Positions 26,341 to 36,060 of a stretch of DNA of 64,000 nucleotides are shown here, one piece after another. The DNA comes from Halomonas sp. KG2 (GTDB lineage Bacteria; Pseudomonadota; Gammaproteobacteria; Pseudomonadales; Halomonadaceae). The stretch is taken from assembly GCA_030440445.1 (NCBI GenBank), contig CP098528.1, positions 3,286,001 through 3,350,000 on the forward strand, given 5' to 3'. A program made the translations under genes and the position numbers. Below the pieces are notes generated by a model. That model was not told the origin of the DNA and did no database searches. It saw nothing but the letters and a program-made list of their open reading frames with translations. Every line of letters starts with the position of its first letter. Positions within the stretch are counted from its first letter, which is position 1.

Positions 26341-28197
26341 TCACTCGTCGAGGAATGAGCGCAGCGGCTCAGAGCGACTCGGATGGCGTAGCTTGCGCAG
26401 CGCCTTAGCTTCGATCTGACGAATTCGCTCGCGAGTAACGTCAAACTGCTTACCCACTTCTTCAAGCGTGTGGTCGGTATTCATATCGATACCGAAACGC
26501 ATGCGCAGCACTTTCGCTTCACGAGCAGTTAAGCCGCCAAGGACGTTACGCGTTGCTTCGATCAAGCCTTCGCCGGTGGCCATATCAATCGGCAACAACA
26601 TAGTGCCGTCTTCGATAAAGTCACCTAAGTGCGAATCGTCGTCATCACCAATCGGCGTCTCCATAGAGATCGGCTCTTTGGCAATTTTTAGCACCTTGCG
26701 TACTTTGTCTTCCGGCATTTCCAGACGTTCGCCCAGTTCTTCCGGCGTTGGCTCGCGGCCCATTTCCTGCAGCATCTGACGAGAAACACGATTGAGCTTA
26801 TTGATCGTCTCAATCATGTGCACCGGAATACGGATGGTGCGTGCCTGGTCAGCGATAGAACGCGTAATCGCCTGACGAATCCACCATGTGGCATAGGTCG
26901 AGAACTTGTAACCGCGGCGATATTCGAACTTATCAACCGCTTTCATCAAACCAATGTTGCCTTCTTGAATCAGATCCAAGAACTGCAGGCCACGGTTGGT
27001 GTACTTCTTCGCAATCGAAATTACCAAACGCAGGTTAGCCTCAACCATCTCTTTCTTAGCACGACGTGCTTTCGCTTCGCCGATAGAGAGCTTGCGGTTA
27101 ACTTCTTTGAGGTCGGCCACGGTGAGCTGCACCATGTCTTCTTCAAAGGCAATTTTGCGCTGCGAACGAGCAATATCGGCACGCAGTGGCTCAAGACGGT
27201 CAGCATACTTGGGCTGCGCTTCCTGGAAGGTGTCCAACCATTTTGGATTAGACTCGTACCCAGGGAACGACTTAATGAAGGTTTTGCGCGGTACTTTAGC
27301 TTTCTTCACGCACAGCTGCATAACCGCTTTTTCTTGGGCACGCACCTGCTCAACGCTAATACGTACTTGGCCAACCAGACGCTCAAAATGCTTCGGCACC
27401 AGCTTAATCGGCGAAAACAGCTCGGCTAAACGCGATTGCTCACTTTTAAGCTCAGCGCTACCACGCCCATATTTCGCCAACGCAGCTTCAACAGCGGCGT
27501 TCTGCTCACGGATTTGTTCGAAACGAGCTTTCGCTTCTTCCGGATCAGGGCCGCCTTCGCTGGCAGTGCTGTCGTCATCTTCGTCGTCACCGTCGCTGTC
27601 GAGATCATCATCATCGCTCAACTCGGCTTCCGGCTCAGGCTCGGGCACTTCGGCTTCTGCAACGCCTGGAATCCCCTCGTCGGGGTCGATAAAGCCAGAG
27701 AACAGATCAGACAAGCGACCAGGCGCTTCTTCATCCTGCGTGGCATCGTAGGCATCCAGGATAGAAGCAACAGCGCCAGGCAAATACGCCAGCGCTGACA
27801 TCACTTCCCGCGTGCCCTCTTCTATCCGCTTGGCGATTTCGATCTCACCTTCGCGGGTTAGAAGTTCAACCGTACCCATTTCGCGCATGTACATGCGCAC
27901 AGGGTCGGTAGTGCGACCGACGTCGCTTTCCACGGCGGCGAGTGCCGCGACGGCCTCTTCCGCAGCGGACTCGTCCGTGGAGTGATCCGACATCATCAAA
28001 GTGTCTTCATCTGGCGCTTCTTCAACGACACTGATACCCATGTCGTTAATCATGCCAATGATGTCTTCCACTTGATCCGGGTCGGCGATATCCTCGGGTA
28101 GATGGTCGTTGACCTCGGCATAGGTCAGGTAGCCCTGTTCCTTGCCGCGCGCGATCAACTCCTTCAGACGTGACTGCTGCTGCGCATTTCCAGCCAT
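26341..28197 (-). CDS. rpoD: RNA polymerase primary sigma factor, sigma-70
   Basis: Housekeeping sigma factor of 618 residues. Region 1.1 lies at the N-terminus ('[23 protein letters not shown]'); region 1.2 has '[22 protein letters not shown]'. Regions 2.1-2.4 include '[20 protein letters not shown]' and '[17 protein letters not shown]', which melt and read the -10 box. Region 4.2 at the end has '[20 protein letters not shown]' for the -35 box. The non-conserved region carries a run of Asp and Glu at about residues 190-215, a likely halophile adaptation. It is the last gene of the rpsU-dnaG-rpoD cluster. Confidence 0.98.
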   Translation of the reverse strand: MAGNAQQQSRLKELIARGKEQGYLTYAEVNDHLPEDIADPDQVEDIIGMINDMGISVVEEAPDEDTLMMSDHSTDESAAEEAVAALAAVESDVGRTTDPVRMYMREMGTVELLTREGEIEIAKRIEEGTREVMSALAYLPGAVASILDAYDATQDEEAPGRLSDLFSGFIDPDEGIPGVAEAEVPEPEPEAELSDDDDLDSDGDDEDDDSTASEGGPDPEEAKARFEQIREQNAAVEAALAKYGRGSAELKSEQSRLAELFSPIKLVPKHFERLVGQVRISVEQVRAQEKAVMQLCVKKAKVPRKTFIKSFPGYESNPKWLDTFQEAQPKYADRLEPLRADIARSQRKIAFEEDMVQLTVADLKEVNRKLSIGEAKARRAKKEMVEANLRLVISIAKKYTNRGLQFLDLIQEGNIGLMKAVDKFEYRRGYKFSTYATWWIRQAITRSIADQARTIRIPVHMIETINKLNRVSRQMLQEMGREPTPEELGERLEMPEDKVRKVLKIAKEPISMETPIGDDDDSHLGDFIEDGTMLLPIDMATGEGLIEATRNVLGGLTAREAKVLRMRFGIDMNTDHTLEEVGKQFDVTRERIRQIEAKALRKLRHPSRSEPLRSFLDE

Positions 28198-28411
28198 AGA
28201 AACCCTATCTCGACGAAGAAGAATGAAACACCTGGGGCGCTGAATCGATTAAACTCAACAAGCCGAACAGTATAGCGTAAATAGCAGGAATTTTTCCAGC
28301 GAAACGTATTTGCGCGGTCATTCAGGTGTGTTAGGTTGTTCGGTTAGGCCAGCGCCTGGCGACTGACCCTTTATTTGGTGCCAACGTTAGGGAAATTCAA
28401 CCCTAGCGCCT

Positions 28412-28443
28412 CAAACTCTACTCATTCCAAACTCTACTCATTC
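28412..28443. repeat. Perfect 16-base tandem duplication after dnaG
   Basis: CAAACTCTACTCATTC occurs at 28412-28427 and again at 28428-28443, 25 bases beyond the dnaG stop in the 270-base gap before rpoD. It looks like a recent replication-slippage duplication. A TATACT on the minus strand at 28274-28269 in the same gap could be the -10 box of an rpoD promoter, but no convincing -35 box is present. Confidence 0.85.
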
Positions 28444-28467
28444 AAAGACAAACGCCGTAAAGCTCAC

Positions 28468-30372
28468 TTAATGTCGTTGAACAAGCTCCATCATTAAACT
28501 TGCCAAACGCTGCCGCTGCGCTTTATCCAGCTTTTGCCCAGAACGCTCTAAATCCAGCAACGCCTGGTACTCTTCCTGAGGCGATCGCTTGCGCTGAACC
28601 TCTATTAGATGTTCAACCAACCCTGTCAGCTCAGTCTCCCGAGTTCCCTTGGGAATCAGCAACTCCCGTGACGCCAGCTCAGCCAAGACCTGACCTTCAT
28701 GGCTCCCCTGAAAGTGCGCCAACACCACTTGCGGGCTGCGATAACGCCCGGCACGTAGTAACTCAATCAAGTCACGACATAGCGGTGCTTCTTCACTCTC
28801 CGGCAACCAATCCAGGGAATCCGGCAGCGACGTCACTAAACCAGGCTCATGCAACAGTAGCTGCACAATACGAGCCACGGTTGAAAGCACTTGCGGGCGC
28901 GGCGACTGAGCGCGCCCCTTTGGTGCCTTTTTACCAGCAGGCTTTGCGCTGACCAGCTGCTCCTCATGATGCTCAAACGGCATCATGTCGGGCGACTCAA
29001 GCGGCTCCCAGTGCACGGCTTCCTGCGAAGGCGCTTTCTGTGCCTCTTTTTGCGCACTGGCGGCCGCGCGTTTATCAAGCAGCGTTTTCAGTTGCGATTG
29101 TGCCAACCCACTGCGCTTAGCTAACGCCTCCAACAGTAACGATTTGAGCATGCCTTCAGGCACTTTGTTCAATGCCTCAAGCACCTGACTTGCAAACCGC
29201 TCTCGCCCTTCCACGGTATTCAAGTCTCGCCCCTGCGCTGCCTGCTCAAAAAGAAACTCAGATAGCGGCATCGCACAGGTAACGCGATCTTGAAATGCGT
29301 CGCTACCTTCACGGCGCACTAGCGTATCCGGGTCGTCACCTTCCGGCAGAAACAGGAAGCGCGCTTCACGACCGTCAATCATCTGCGGCAAGGCGGTTTC
29401 CAACGCACGGCTGGCCGCTTGACGTCCTGCACGGTCACCGTCGAAGCAAAACACCACACGGCTGACTAAACGAAATAGTCGGCTTAGGTGGTCTTCTGTT
29501 GTTGCCGTCCCTAAGGTTGCGACAGCGTTGTTGATACCGTACTGCGCCAGCGCCACGACATCCATGTAACCTTCAACGATGACGAGCTGCTCAAGCTTGC
29601 TTGACGCTTGGCGAGCCTCATACAACCCGTACAGCTCACGTCCTTTGTGAAAGACAGGCGTTTCGGGCGAATTCAGATATTTAGGCTGTTCATCACCCAT
29701 TACCCGACCGCCAAACGCGATGGTGCGCCCCCTTAAATCCCGAATGGGAAACATCACTCGATCGCGAAAGCGGTCATACGTCCGCCCCGTGTCTTCACGG
29801 TGAATTAGCAAGCCATACTCTACTTGTACAGGCTCACCAATACCTCGCGTACTCAAGTGCTGCTTCAGGGCTTCCCACCCACCAGGCGCATAGCCAATAC
29901 CATAAGTACTGACAACATCTGGCGATAACCCGCGTCCTTGCAGATAACGCTGTGCTCCCTGCCCTTCCTGCATTTTTAGCCGTTCTCGATAAAAACTGGC
30001 AGCAAGTTCAAGAAGATTAACGCCCTCTTTGCGCTTTTTTTCGCGTTGCTGGGCGCGCGGATCATCGGCACCCTCACGAGGAACATCCAGCCCTAAACGA
30101 CTAGCCAACTGCTCAACCGCATCGGGAAAGGGTAGTTTGTCGTATTCCATTAGAAAGCGTAGCGCATTACCGTGGGCACCACACCCAAAGCAGTGATAAA
30201 ACTGTTTATCAGCGCTAACCGTAAACGATGGGGTTTTCTCTTGATGGAAAGGACATAGCCCAGAATAGTTACGCCCGGCCTTTTTAAGCTGCACACGCTC
30301 ACCAACCACCTCGACCACATCAACGCGGCCTAACAGGTCATCGATAAAACGTTGTGGAATTTGGCCTGCCAT
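28468..30372 (-). CDS. dnaG: DNA primase
   Basis: Primase of 634 residues that makes RNA primers at the replication fork. The N-terminal CHC2 zinc finger has 'YSGLCPFHQEKTPSFTV' and 'FYHCFGCGAHGNA'. The catalytic core has the basic patch and the TOPRIM fold with 'LVIVEGYMDVVALAQYG' and 'VFCFDGDRAGRQAA' holding the metal-binding Glu and Asp residues. A C-terminal helical domain (about 490-634) matches the DnaB-binding region. It sits between rpsU and rpoD as in other gammaproteobacteria. Confidence 0.97.
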   Translation of the reverse strand: MAGQIPQRFIDDLLGRVDVVEVVGERVQLKKAGRNYSGLCPFHQEKTPSFTVSADKQFYHCFGCGAHGNALRFLMEYDKLPFPDAVEQLASRLGLDVPREGADDPRAQQREKKRKEGVNLLELAASFYRERLKMQEGQGAQRYLQGRGLSPDVVSTYGIGYAPGGWEALKQHLSTRGIGEPVQVEYGLLIHREDTGRTYDRFRDRVMFPIRDLRGRTIAFGGRVMGDEQPKYLNSPETPVFHKGRELYGLYEARQASSKLEQLVIVEGYMDVVALAQYGINNAVATLGTATTEDHLSRLFRLVSRVVFCFDGDRAGRQAASRALETALPQMIDGREARFLFLPEGDDPDTLVRREGSDAFQDRVTCAMPLSEFLFEQAAQGRDLNTVEGRERFASQVLEALNKVPEGMLKSLLLEALAKRSGLAQSQLKTLLDKRAAASAQKEAQKAPSQEAVHWEPLESPDMMPFEHHEEQLVSAKPAGKKAPKGRAQSPRPQVLSTVARIVQLLLHEPGLVTSLPDSLDWLPESEEAPLCRDLIELLRAGRYRSPQVVLAHFQGSHEGQVLAELASRELLIPKGTRETELTGLVEHLIEVQRKRSPQEEYQALLDLERSGQKLDKAQRQRLASLMMELVQRH

Positions 30373-30474
30373 GAACTGCGGGCATCCTCGCGCAAAGCGC
30401 TAGTTCGCTTGCCTAGAGTCATCAAGCAAATTGCCAGATCACCATAAACAGCGATGAAACAAAACAAAAAACAA

Positions 30475-30496
30475 ACGGCCACCTAGTGGCGGCCGC
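30475..30496 (-). terminator. Possible partial terminator between rpsU and dnaG
   Basis: On the minus strand a GC-rich imperfect hairpin (GCCAC-TAG-GTGGC core with bulged flanks) is followed by a T-rich tract (complement of about 30461-30475). It lies 55-76 bases after the rpsU stop. E. coli has a leaky terminator at the same place that lowers dnaG expression relative to rpsU; the same role is likely here. Confidence 0.5.
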
Positions 30497-30550
30497 TTGA
30501 CATCCCTCTTGAGATGGCCAGCTAACTGCTCCGGCCCCCTCGGGTACGGA

Positions 30551-30766
30551 TCAATAGAGCCGTTCGAAACGCTTTTGCTCACGCTGAATTTTCTTGGCGT
30601 GGCGTTTTACGGCAGCTGCCGCTTTGCGTTTACGCTCAGCAGTCGGCTTCTCATAGTGCTCGCGGCGGCGTACTTCAGAAAGAACACCGGCTTTTTCGCA
30701 AGAACGCTTGAAGCGACGCAGGGCGACGTCAAACGGCTCGTTATCACGTACTTTTACAGAAGGCAT
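30551..30766 (-). CDS. rpsU: 30S ribosomal protein S21
   Basis: Basic protein of 71 residues, the family length. It has the family signature '[20 protein letters not shown]' at the start and '[20 protein letters not shown]' in the middle, ending in Arg/Lys-rich helices. It binds the 30S subunit near the anti-Shine-Dalgarno sequence of 16S rRNA. First gene of the macromolecular synthesis cluster; it is divergent from tsaD across 220 bases that should hold both promoters. Confidence 0.98.
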   Translation of the reverse strand: MPSVKVRDNEPFDVALRRFKRSCEKAGVLSEVRRREHYEKPTAERKRKAAAAVKRHAKKIQREQKRFERLY

Positions 30767-30986
30767 TAAGCACTCACCTACCTTAAGGAGTCTTGAGTTC
30801 GGATAGTACGTACACTTTTAGAATACAGTGTACGACCCAGTTTTACAGCGCACAGTAGTCTAGTCGTGGTTGGCGATCTTTGCAAATGCTTACGCGCCTT
30901 AAGTATGAGAATGCTAAACTAGGCGACTGATTAGCAGCACTGGTTTCTAACCTGCAACTTTTTAACTTACAACGAGTTCTTCAGCC

Positions 30987-32027
30987 ATGCGCGTACTGGG
31001 CATTGAAACGTCTTGCGATGAAACGGGCGTCGCGATTTATGATACTTCGCACACTGGAGGCCGCGGCCTGCTCGCCGACGCGCTGTATAGTCAAATTGCC
31101 ATGCATGCCGAGTATGGCGGCGTGGTGCCTGAACTCGCTTCTCGCGACCATACGCGCAAACTGTTGCCACTGATCGAGCAAGTATTGCACGACGCCAAGC
31201 TGACGCGTAACGACCTAGACGGCATTGCCTACACAGCTGGCCCGGGGTTAGTCGGTGCGCTCATGGTGGGTGCCAGCACAGCGCATGGTATGGCACGTGC
31301 GCTGAACATCCCAGTACTTGGCGTACACCACATGGAAGGCCACCTGTTAGCCCCTATGCTGGAAGATGACGCCCCTGACTTCCCTTTCGTAGCCTTATTG
31401 GTCTCTGGCGGACACACTCAACTTGTCGAAGTACAGGCCCTGGGACACTACCAGTTACTCGGGGAATCCGTTGATGATGCCGCAGGTGAGGCCTTCGACA
31501 AAGCGGCCAAAATGCTCGGACTCCCCTACCCCGGCGGCCCTCACGTTGCAAAACTTGCTGAACAAGGCAATCCAAAACGTTTTCGCTTTCCACGGCCAAT
31601 GACCGACCGCCCAGGCCTAGACTTCAGTTTTTCGGGATTAAAAACCCACACGCTGACCGCTATTCGCCAATTGGATGCTGCTAGCGAGTTAGACACCCAG
31701 GCCAAGGCTGATGTGGCGAGGGCATTTGAAGAAGCCGTAGTGGACACCCTGGTTATCAAATGTCGCCGGGCACTGGATCAAACCGGATTGAAGCGCTTAG
31801 TGGTGGCAGGTGGCGTTAGCGCTAATCAACGCCTGCGCGAACGCCTCGCGGTTGAAACAGAGAAACGCAACGCGCGATCTTATTACCCTCGCGGGCGCTT
31901 CTGCACCGACAATGGCGCGATGATCGCTTATGTGGGCGCCCAACGACTGGCGGCGGGTGAGCATGATGACAACGGCATTATGAAGGCTACACCGCGCTGG
32001 CCGTTGGACACCTTAACGCCTACTTAA
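30987..32027 (+). CDS. tsaD: tRNA N6-adenosine threonylcarbamoyltransferase
   Basis: Cytoplasmic enzyme of 346 residues that transfers the threonylcarbamoyl group to A37 of ANN-decoding tRNAs, working with TsaB and TsaE. It has the ASKHA fold: '[17 protein letters not shown]' (phosphate loop), '[15 protein letters not shown]' with the metal-binding His residues of the 'HxxxH' type further on ('[11 protein letters not shown]'), '[11 protein letters not shown]', '[15 protein letters not shown]' and '[12 protein letters not shown]'. There is no strong ribosome binding site before the ATG. It is usually divergent from rpsU in gammaproteobacteria, as here. Confidence 0.97.
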   Translation: MRVLGIETSCDETGVAIYDTSHTGGRGLLADALYSQIAMHAEYGGVVPELASRDHTRKLLPLIEQVLHDAKLTRNDLDGIAYTAGPGLVGALMVGASTAHGMARALNIPVLGVHHMEGHLLAPMLEDDAPDFPFVALLVSGGHTQLVEVQALGHYQLLGESVDDAAGEAFDKAAKMLGLPYPGGPHVAKLAEQGNPKRFRFPRPMTDRPGLDFSFSGLKTHTLTAIRQLDAASELDTQAKADVARAFEEAVVDTLVIKCRRALDQTGLKRLVVAGGVSANQRLRERLAVETEKRNARSYYPRGRFCTDNGAMIAYVGAQRLAAGEHDDNGIMKATPRWPLDTLTPT

Positions 32028-32030
32028 CAC

Positions 32031-32075
32031 CTCTAGCTCCTACACCTATAGCTCCTACATCTATAGCCCCTGCCT
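32031..32075. repeat. Three degenerate 15-base tandem repeats
   Basis: Units 32031-32045, 32046-32060 and 32061-32075 share the pattern CTATAGCTCCTACAY, with a few differences in the first and third. The array fills the gap between the convergent tsaD and plsY genes and runs into the plsY stop codon. No intrinsic terminator is visible there. Confidence 0.75.
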
Positions 32076-32655
32076 AGCCGCGGAGATGCGGCTCTTCTCC
32101 GCGGCGCAGGCGGCGAATATTTAACCCGTGACGGGCAAGCACCAGCAGGCTAAACCCACTCACAACCACAACATAGTCAGGTGCTAGCCAAGCGCAGGCC
32201 AGCGGTGCGACAAATGCACTAACGAGCGATGCTGCCGCTGCCATGCGTAGCCGCCAAGCCAGCAGCATCCAGCACACCGCACTAAGCAGCGCCACGCTGG
32301 GTACCAATATCAACAGCACGCCAAACGCACTGGCAACCGATTTACCACCGCGAAACCTATGCCATAGTGGATAGCTGTGACCTAGCAGAACAGCAAATCC
32401 AACCGCCCCTTGCAACCAAACAGGCAGCCCTAACAATTTGGCTGCCAGCACTGCAGGTGCCCCTTTTAAGGCATCTAGCAAAAGCGTGGCGACTGCTAAA
32501 CGAGGCCCGTAAAGGCGTAGCACGTTCGAAAACCCAGGGTTACACGAACCGCAATATCGCGGATCAGGAACACCTGCTAGCCGGCATACGCTAAGCGCCG
32601 CTAACCAGCTCCCGCTTAAGTAGCCCACCACCATCCATATCACTCCGCCCACCAT
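32074..32655 (-). CDS. plsY: Glycerol-3-phosphate acyltransferase PlsY
   Basis: Inner-membrane enzyme of 193 residues that acylates glycerol-3-phosphate from acyl-phosphate, starting phospholipid synthesis. Motif 1 is changed from the common 'GSIPTG' form to 'YLSGSWLAALSVCRLAGVPDPR', motif 2 is 'GSCNPGFSNVLRLYG' (family G-S-x-N-x-G-x-x-N) and motif 3 is 'GHSYPLWHRFRGGKSVA'. Five membrane segments are visible. The usual Ala-Thr of motif 2 ('NPGATN') is Phe-Ser here, a small departure. It is divergent from folB. Confidence 0.9.
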   Translation of the reverse strand: MVGGVIWMVVGYLSGSWLAALSVCRLAGVPDPRYCGSCNPGFSNVLRLYGPRLAVATLLLDALKGAPAVLAAKLLGLPVWLQGAVGFAVLLGHSYPLWHRFRGGKSVASAFGVLLILVPSVALLSAVCWMLLAWRLRMAAAASLVSAFVAPLACAWLAPDYVVVVSGFSLLVLARHGLNIRRLRRGEEPHLRG

Positions 32656-32748
32656 CTTGGCTCCTTCCCAGCGTTAGATCGTACCTAGCTGTCGTTTCGC
32701 GCTATCCTCAAGTACAATCCCCCGCTTGTTGACGCTAGAGGAATAGCT

Positions 32749-33105
32749 GTGGATCGCATTTTGATCGAAGCGCTGGCAGTAGATACCGTCATCGGTGTGT
32801 ACGACTGGGAGCGCACTATTGTTCAGTCTTTGAGCTTGGACTTATCGCTCGCAACGGATATTCGTCCCGCCGCCGCTGCAGATGATTTGAGCCTGACGCT
32901 TGATTATGCAGCCATTTGCCAGCGAATTCAGCGCTTTGCTGACGAGCACCAATTTGCTCTCGTCGAGACATTTGCCGAGCGCCTAGCTGAGTGCTTACAG
33001 CAGGAGTTTTCCATTATCTGGCTGCGCCTTACCGTACGCAAACCGGGGGCCGTTCCACAAGCCGCTAGCGTCGGTCTTGAAATCACCCGCGGCACGCTTC
33101 CATGA
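32749..33105 (+). CDS. folB: Dihydroneopterin aldolase
   Basis: Folate-pathway enzyme of 118 residues that converts 7,8-dihydroneopterin to 6-hydroxymethyl-dihydropterin. It has 'IEALAVDTVIGVYDWERTIVQ' with the conserved Glu/Tyr region, 'LTLDYAAICQRI' and 'LVETFAERLAECL', where the Glu binds the pterin; the catalytic Lys is in 'LTVRKPGAVPQAASVG'. It starts with GTG after GAGGAA. The stop overlaps the folK start by 4 bases. Confidence 0.95.
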   Translation: MDRILIEALAVDTVIGVYDWERTIVQSLSLDLSLATDIRPAAAADDLSLTLDYAAICQRIQRFADEHQFALVETFAERLAECLQQEFSIIWLRLTVRKPGAVPQAASVGLEITRGTLP

Positions 33106-33647
33106 GCTTGGTTACTCTCAGTTTAGGCAGCAATATCGATCCGGACACTCATATCCGCCTGTGCCTAGATGCGCTCGAAGACACGTTTGGCCCCCTTCAA
33201 ATATCGCGCATATTTGAAAGCGAGCCGGTAGGATTTAGCGATAATCGCAACTTTTACAACCTTGTGGTTGCCTTTGATAGCGATTGGTCGGTGGGCGAGC
33301 TTCAGGCGTGGTCTAAGCAACTCGAAATTGCCCATGGCCGCACTCCCGATATGCTTAAGTGTAGTCCTCGAGCACTGGATATTGACCTGCTCGCAGTAGG
33401 CGGTATTTGCGGCACTGTTGACGGTGTTGCCCTGCCCCGAGGGGAAATCACGCACAATGCCTTCGTTCTACAGCCGCTAGCCGAACTGCTACCCGATCAG
33501 TATCACCCTATCTATGGCTTGTCTTACGCTGCGCTATGGCAGCGCTTTGAATTGGGTAGTCAACGCTTATGGGCCATCGACTTTCATTGGCGTGGACGCT
33601 GGGTTTCCCAGGCAGACCCTGTGCCAAAGGCGGTGTCCGCTCGCTAA
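33102..33647 (+). CDS. folK: 6-hydroxymethyl-7,8-dihydropterin pyrophosphokinase
   Basis: Enzyme of 181 residues that transfers pyrophosphate from ATP to the product of FolB, the next step in folate synthesis. Family blocks are 'VTLSLGSNIDPDTHI', 'FESEPVGFSDNRNFYNLVVAF' (quoted near its limit), 'ELEIAHGR'-like 'QLEIAHGRTPD', and 'SPRALDIDLLAVGG' with the two magnesium-binding Asp residues. The usual H-P-R/H-x-R-x-F-V-L block reads 'THNAFVLQPLAEL'. It overlaps folB by ATGA and is convergent with cca. Confidence 0.93.
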   Translation: MSLVTLSLGSNIDPDTHIRLCLDALEDTFGPLQISRIFESEPVGFSDNRNFYNLVVAFDSDWSVGELQAWSKQLEIAHGRTPDMLKCSPRALDIDLLAVGGICGTVDGVALPRGEITHNAFVLQPLAELLPDQYHPIYGLSYAALWQRFELGSQRLWAIDFHWRGRWVSQADPVPKAVSAR

Positions 33648-33667
33648 ACAAAGCCTATAGCCAGCCC

Positions 33668-34813
33668 TTAGTGCGTATCCATCAGCGCACTTGCTACTGC
33701 CTGCTGGCGGTGTTCACGTAGCGCCTTACCTAAAGCTGCACCGCGATAACCCGCTTGCAATAGCGCTTGAGGGTCAACGCTTTGTGCAGCCTGCCACGCC
33801 CGATTCAGCGGTTCGAGCGTATTCTCTGCTAAACGCTTAATAAGTTGTAACTGTGCATTAACCTGCGCGGGCTTACGCCAACCATCCAAACGCTCCAGCC
33901 AGTGCAGAACGCGTTCGTCACTTAATGGCTCGGCCAACATATCCCTACTCAGCGCTACATGGCGCGCCAGCTGCGTCACCGCATTAGGTAATCGCAATCT
34001 TATCGCCAGCGCATCACGCTGAGCATCATTCAATACCGACACCAACAACGCGTAGCGCCAGTGAGCCAGAGGAAGTGAGCTGTCGATAGCCACCTGTGCA
34101 ACTGTCTCAAGCGCCATCGCCTCAAGCGCGTTTGCCAGCACAACGCCATCTGTTAGCTCAGGCCACCAAGCAGCCAGCGCTTCGCAATCATTTAAGGCGG
34201 TGAAGTAACGGTCAGGATTTGGTTCACCCAGCGCTTTTTCGGTTTCGACCCACACTCGCTCCGCAGCAAGGTGGCTAAGCTCACCACTGCGACTTACATC
34301 TCGCATTAGCTCGAGGGTTTCAGGCGCGATGGCAAACCCTAAATGCGCATAACGGGCAAGAAAGCGTGCCGTGCGAAGTACCCGTAAGGGATCTTCACTA
34401 AATGCCGGGGACACATGGCGTAATAGCCGCTGTTCAATATCCCGCTGACCGTTAAAGGGGTCGGTCAACGCGCCATCAAAGCGCTGCGCAATCGCGTTGA
34501 TGGTTAAATCACGTCTTGAAAGGTCTTCTTCTAAGGTCACATCAGGACTTGCGTGTACTTCAAAGCCGCCATAACCGTGGCCAGACTTTCTCTCAGTGCG
34601 CGCTAGCGCATACTCTTCGGCGGTATCAGGATGCAGGAATACCGGAAAATCGCGCCCCACTGGTTTAAAGCCCCGCTGTTGCATGACTTCTGGCGTGGCA
34701 CCGACGACGACCCAATCATTATCCACTACCGGCCAGCCTAACAGCGCATCGCGCACTGCCCCGCCAACACGATAAACATCGAGTCCTTTGGTTTTCGCAT
34801 CCACCTGAAACAC
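33668..34813 (-). CDS. cca: CCA-adding tRNA nucleotidyltransferase
   Basis: Template-independent polymerase that adds or repairs the 3' CCA of tRNAs. Class II nucleotidyltransferase blocks are '[22 protein letters not shown]' (G-G-x-V-R-D...D-x-D, shown in short), '[11 protein letters not shown]' and '[15 protein letters not shown]'. No HD phosphohydrolase motif is seen in the C-terminal half, unlike E. coli Cca. The frame extends upstream to 34885 inside apaH. A GTG at 34813 behind a GGGCGG-containing site gives a protein of 381 residues starting 18 residues before the first motif strand, which fits the family better; the exact start is not certain. Confidence 0.9.
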   Translation of the reverse strand: MFQVDAKTKGLDVYRVGGAVRDALLGWPVVDNDWVVVGATPEVMQQRGFKPVGRDFPVFLHPDTAEEYALARTERKSGHGYGGFEVHASPDVTLEEDLSRRDLTINAIAQRFDGALTDPFNGQRDIEQRLLRHVSPAFSEDPLRVLRTARFLARYAHLGFAIAPETLELMRDVSRSGELSHLAAERVWVETEKALGEPNPDRYFTALNDCEALAAWWPELTDGVVLANALEAMALETVAQVAIDSSLPLAHWRYALLVSVLNDAQRDALAIRLRLPNAVTQLARHVALSRDMLAEPLSDERVLHWLERLDGWRKPAQVNAQLQLIKRLAENTLEPLNRAWQAAQSVDPQALLQAGYRGAALGKALREHRQQAVASALMDTH

Positions 34814-34844
34814 GGCTACCGCCCTTTTTTCAATGTCTGGTGTT

Positions 34845-35660
34845 TTAATATCTCGGCTGACGGCTAGGTACGCTGATGCGCTCACCCGATTCCAGATTGA
34901 GAGCGGTTAACGACCCACCCCACACGCAACCAGTATCCAGCGCTTCAACCTTTATCTTGGCGTTCGGGGTTTGGCCCTCTAATGCCGCCCAGTGTCCGAA
35001 TAACAGTTGAAGCGCATCTGCTCTTGGGTATTGAAACCAGGGGGCGAACCCGTCAGGCGCACTTTCCAAGCCTTCTTTAGCAGCGAAGTCTAGCCGACCA
35101 TTAGCGTCGATAAAGCGCATGCGGGTAAATATATTGACGAGACAGCGCAAACGATCAATTCCTTCTAGATCCTCATGGAACTGGTCAGGTTGATTACCAA
35201 ATAGCTGCGTTAAAAAATCACCCGAACGCTCACTAAGCAAGGCCATCTGCACTTCTTGACTAAACGATACCGCTTGCTCGGCGCACCACGTTGGTAATAC
35301 ACCGGCATGGGTCATCAGCGTATTGTTTTCATAAACTGCCAATGGCTGGCTTTGCAGCCAATCCAACACCTGTTCGCGCTGTGGTGTCGCAAGAATATCG
35401 CTGAGGGTATCGTTTTTTTTCAGTTTGCCGCCGCCACGAGCCACCACCAATAAATGAAAATCGTGATTACCCAGCACGCATCGAGCGGCGCTGCCTAACG
35501 CCTGCACTTCCTGCAAGCAAGCCAGCGAGCCAGGGCCACGATTGACCAAGTCACCAACCAGCCAGAGTGTATCGTTTGCTGCATTGAAGCTTAGCTTTTC
35601 TAGCAAACTGACAAACTCGGCATGACAGCCGTGCAGATCACCAATGGCATAGGTGCTCAT
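34845..35660 (-). CDS. apaH: Bis(5'-nucleosyl)-tetraphosphatase, symmetrical
   Basis: Metallophosphoesterase of 271 residues that hydrolyses Ap4A to two ADP and removes Np4-type caps from RNA. Metal-binding blocks are '[13 protein letters not shown]', '[16 protein letters not shown]' and '[10 protein letters not shown]', with a later conserved His in '[10 protein letters not shown]' and 'FGHWAALEG'. It is in the conserved rsmA-apaG-apaH order, 22 bases after apaG. Full length for the family. Confidence 0.97.
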   Translation of the reverse strand: MSTYAIGDLHGCHAEFVSLLEKLSFNAANDTLWLVGDLVNRGPGSLACLQEVQALGSAARCVLGNHDFHLLVVARGGGKLKKNDTLSDILATPQREQVLDWLQSQPLAVYENNTLMTHAGVLPTWCAEQAVSFSQEVQMALLSERSGDFLTQLFGNQPDQFHEDLEGIDRLRCLVNIFTRMRFIDANGRLDFAAKEGLESAPDGFAPWFQYPRADALQLLFGHWAALEGQTPNAKIKVEALDTGCVWGGSLTALNLESGERISVPSRQPRY

Positions 35661-35682
35661 CGCTCTCCCTTTTTGAGAATGG

Positions 35683-36060
35683 TCAGTGAAGCTGACGCGG
35701 CACCGCTAGCCTGAAAGGCGCAATGGGCACTTCAAAAGCTCGTTGGGTGTAGGTGTTAAGCAGCGTGTAAGCGCCCTCCATAACGCCTACCGGCGTTTGC
35801 AGAATGGCTCGACTGGTGTAGCGAAAACGCTGCCCCGGGCCAATTAACGGCTGCTGGCCCACCACCCCTTTGCCACGCACCTCTTGGCTATCACCGTTAC
35901 CTTGGGTAATTTTCCAGTAGCGCGCCATGAGCTGCACGCTATGAGGGCTTTGGTTATGCACCGTCACGGTGTAACTAAACACGAAGCGCGACTCACGGTC
36001 ATCTGACTCGGCTGCACGGTACTCAGGCGCGACGCTAACCTCAATGGCTAGGGCACTCAC
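35683..36060 (-). CDS. apaG: ApaG/CorD protein
   Basis: Small beta-sandwich protein of 125 residues of the ApaG family (DUF525). Typical blocks are 'FSYTVTVHNQSPHSVQLMAR', 'WKITQGNGDSQEVRGKGVVG' and 'PGQRFRYTSRAILQTPVGVM' with the family's Gly-Val-Val-Gly and Thr-x-x-G-x-M patterns. Its molecular role is unsettled; mutants in enterobacteria affect magnesium and cobalt resistance. Its ATG overlaps the rsmA stop by 4 bases. Confidence 0.95.
   Translation of the reverse strand: MSALAIEVSVAPEYRAAESDDRESRFVFSYTVTVHNQSPHSVQLMARYWKITQGNGDSQEVRGKGVVGQQPLIGPGQRFRYTSRAILQTPVGVMEGAYTLLNTYTQRAFEVPIAPFRLAVPRQLH

Noticed and set aside
34814..34885. Longer N-terminus for cca
   Set aside because: The extra 24 codons lie partly in apaH and have no family match; the GTG at 34813 has a better spaced site.
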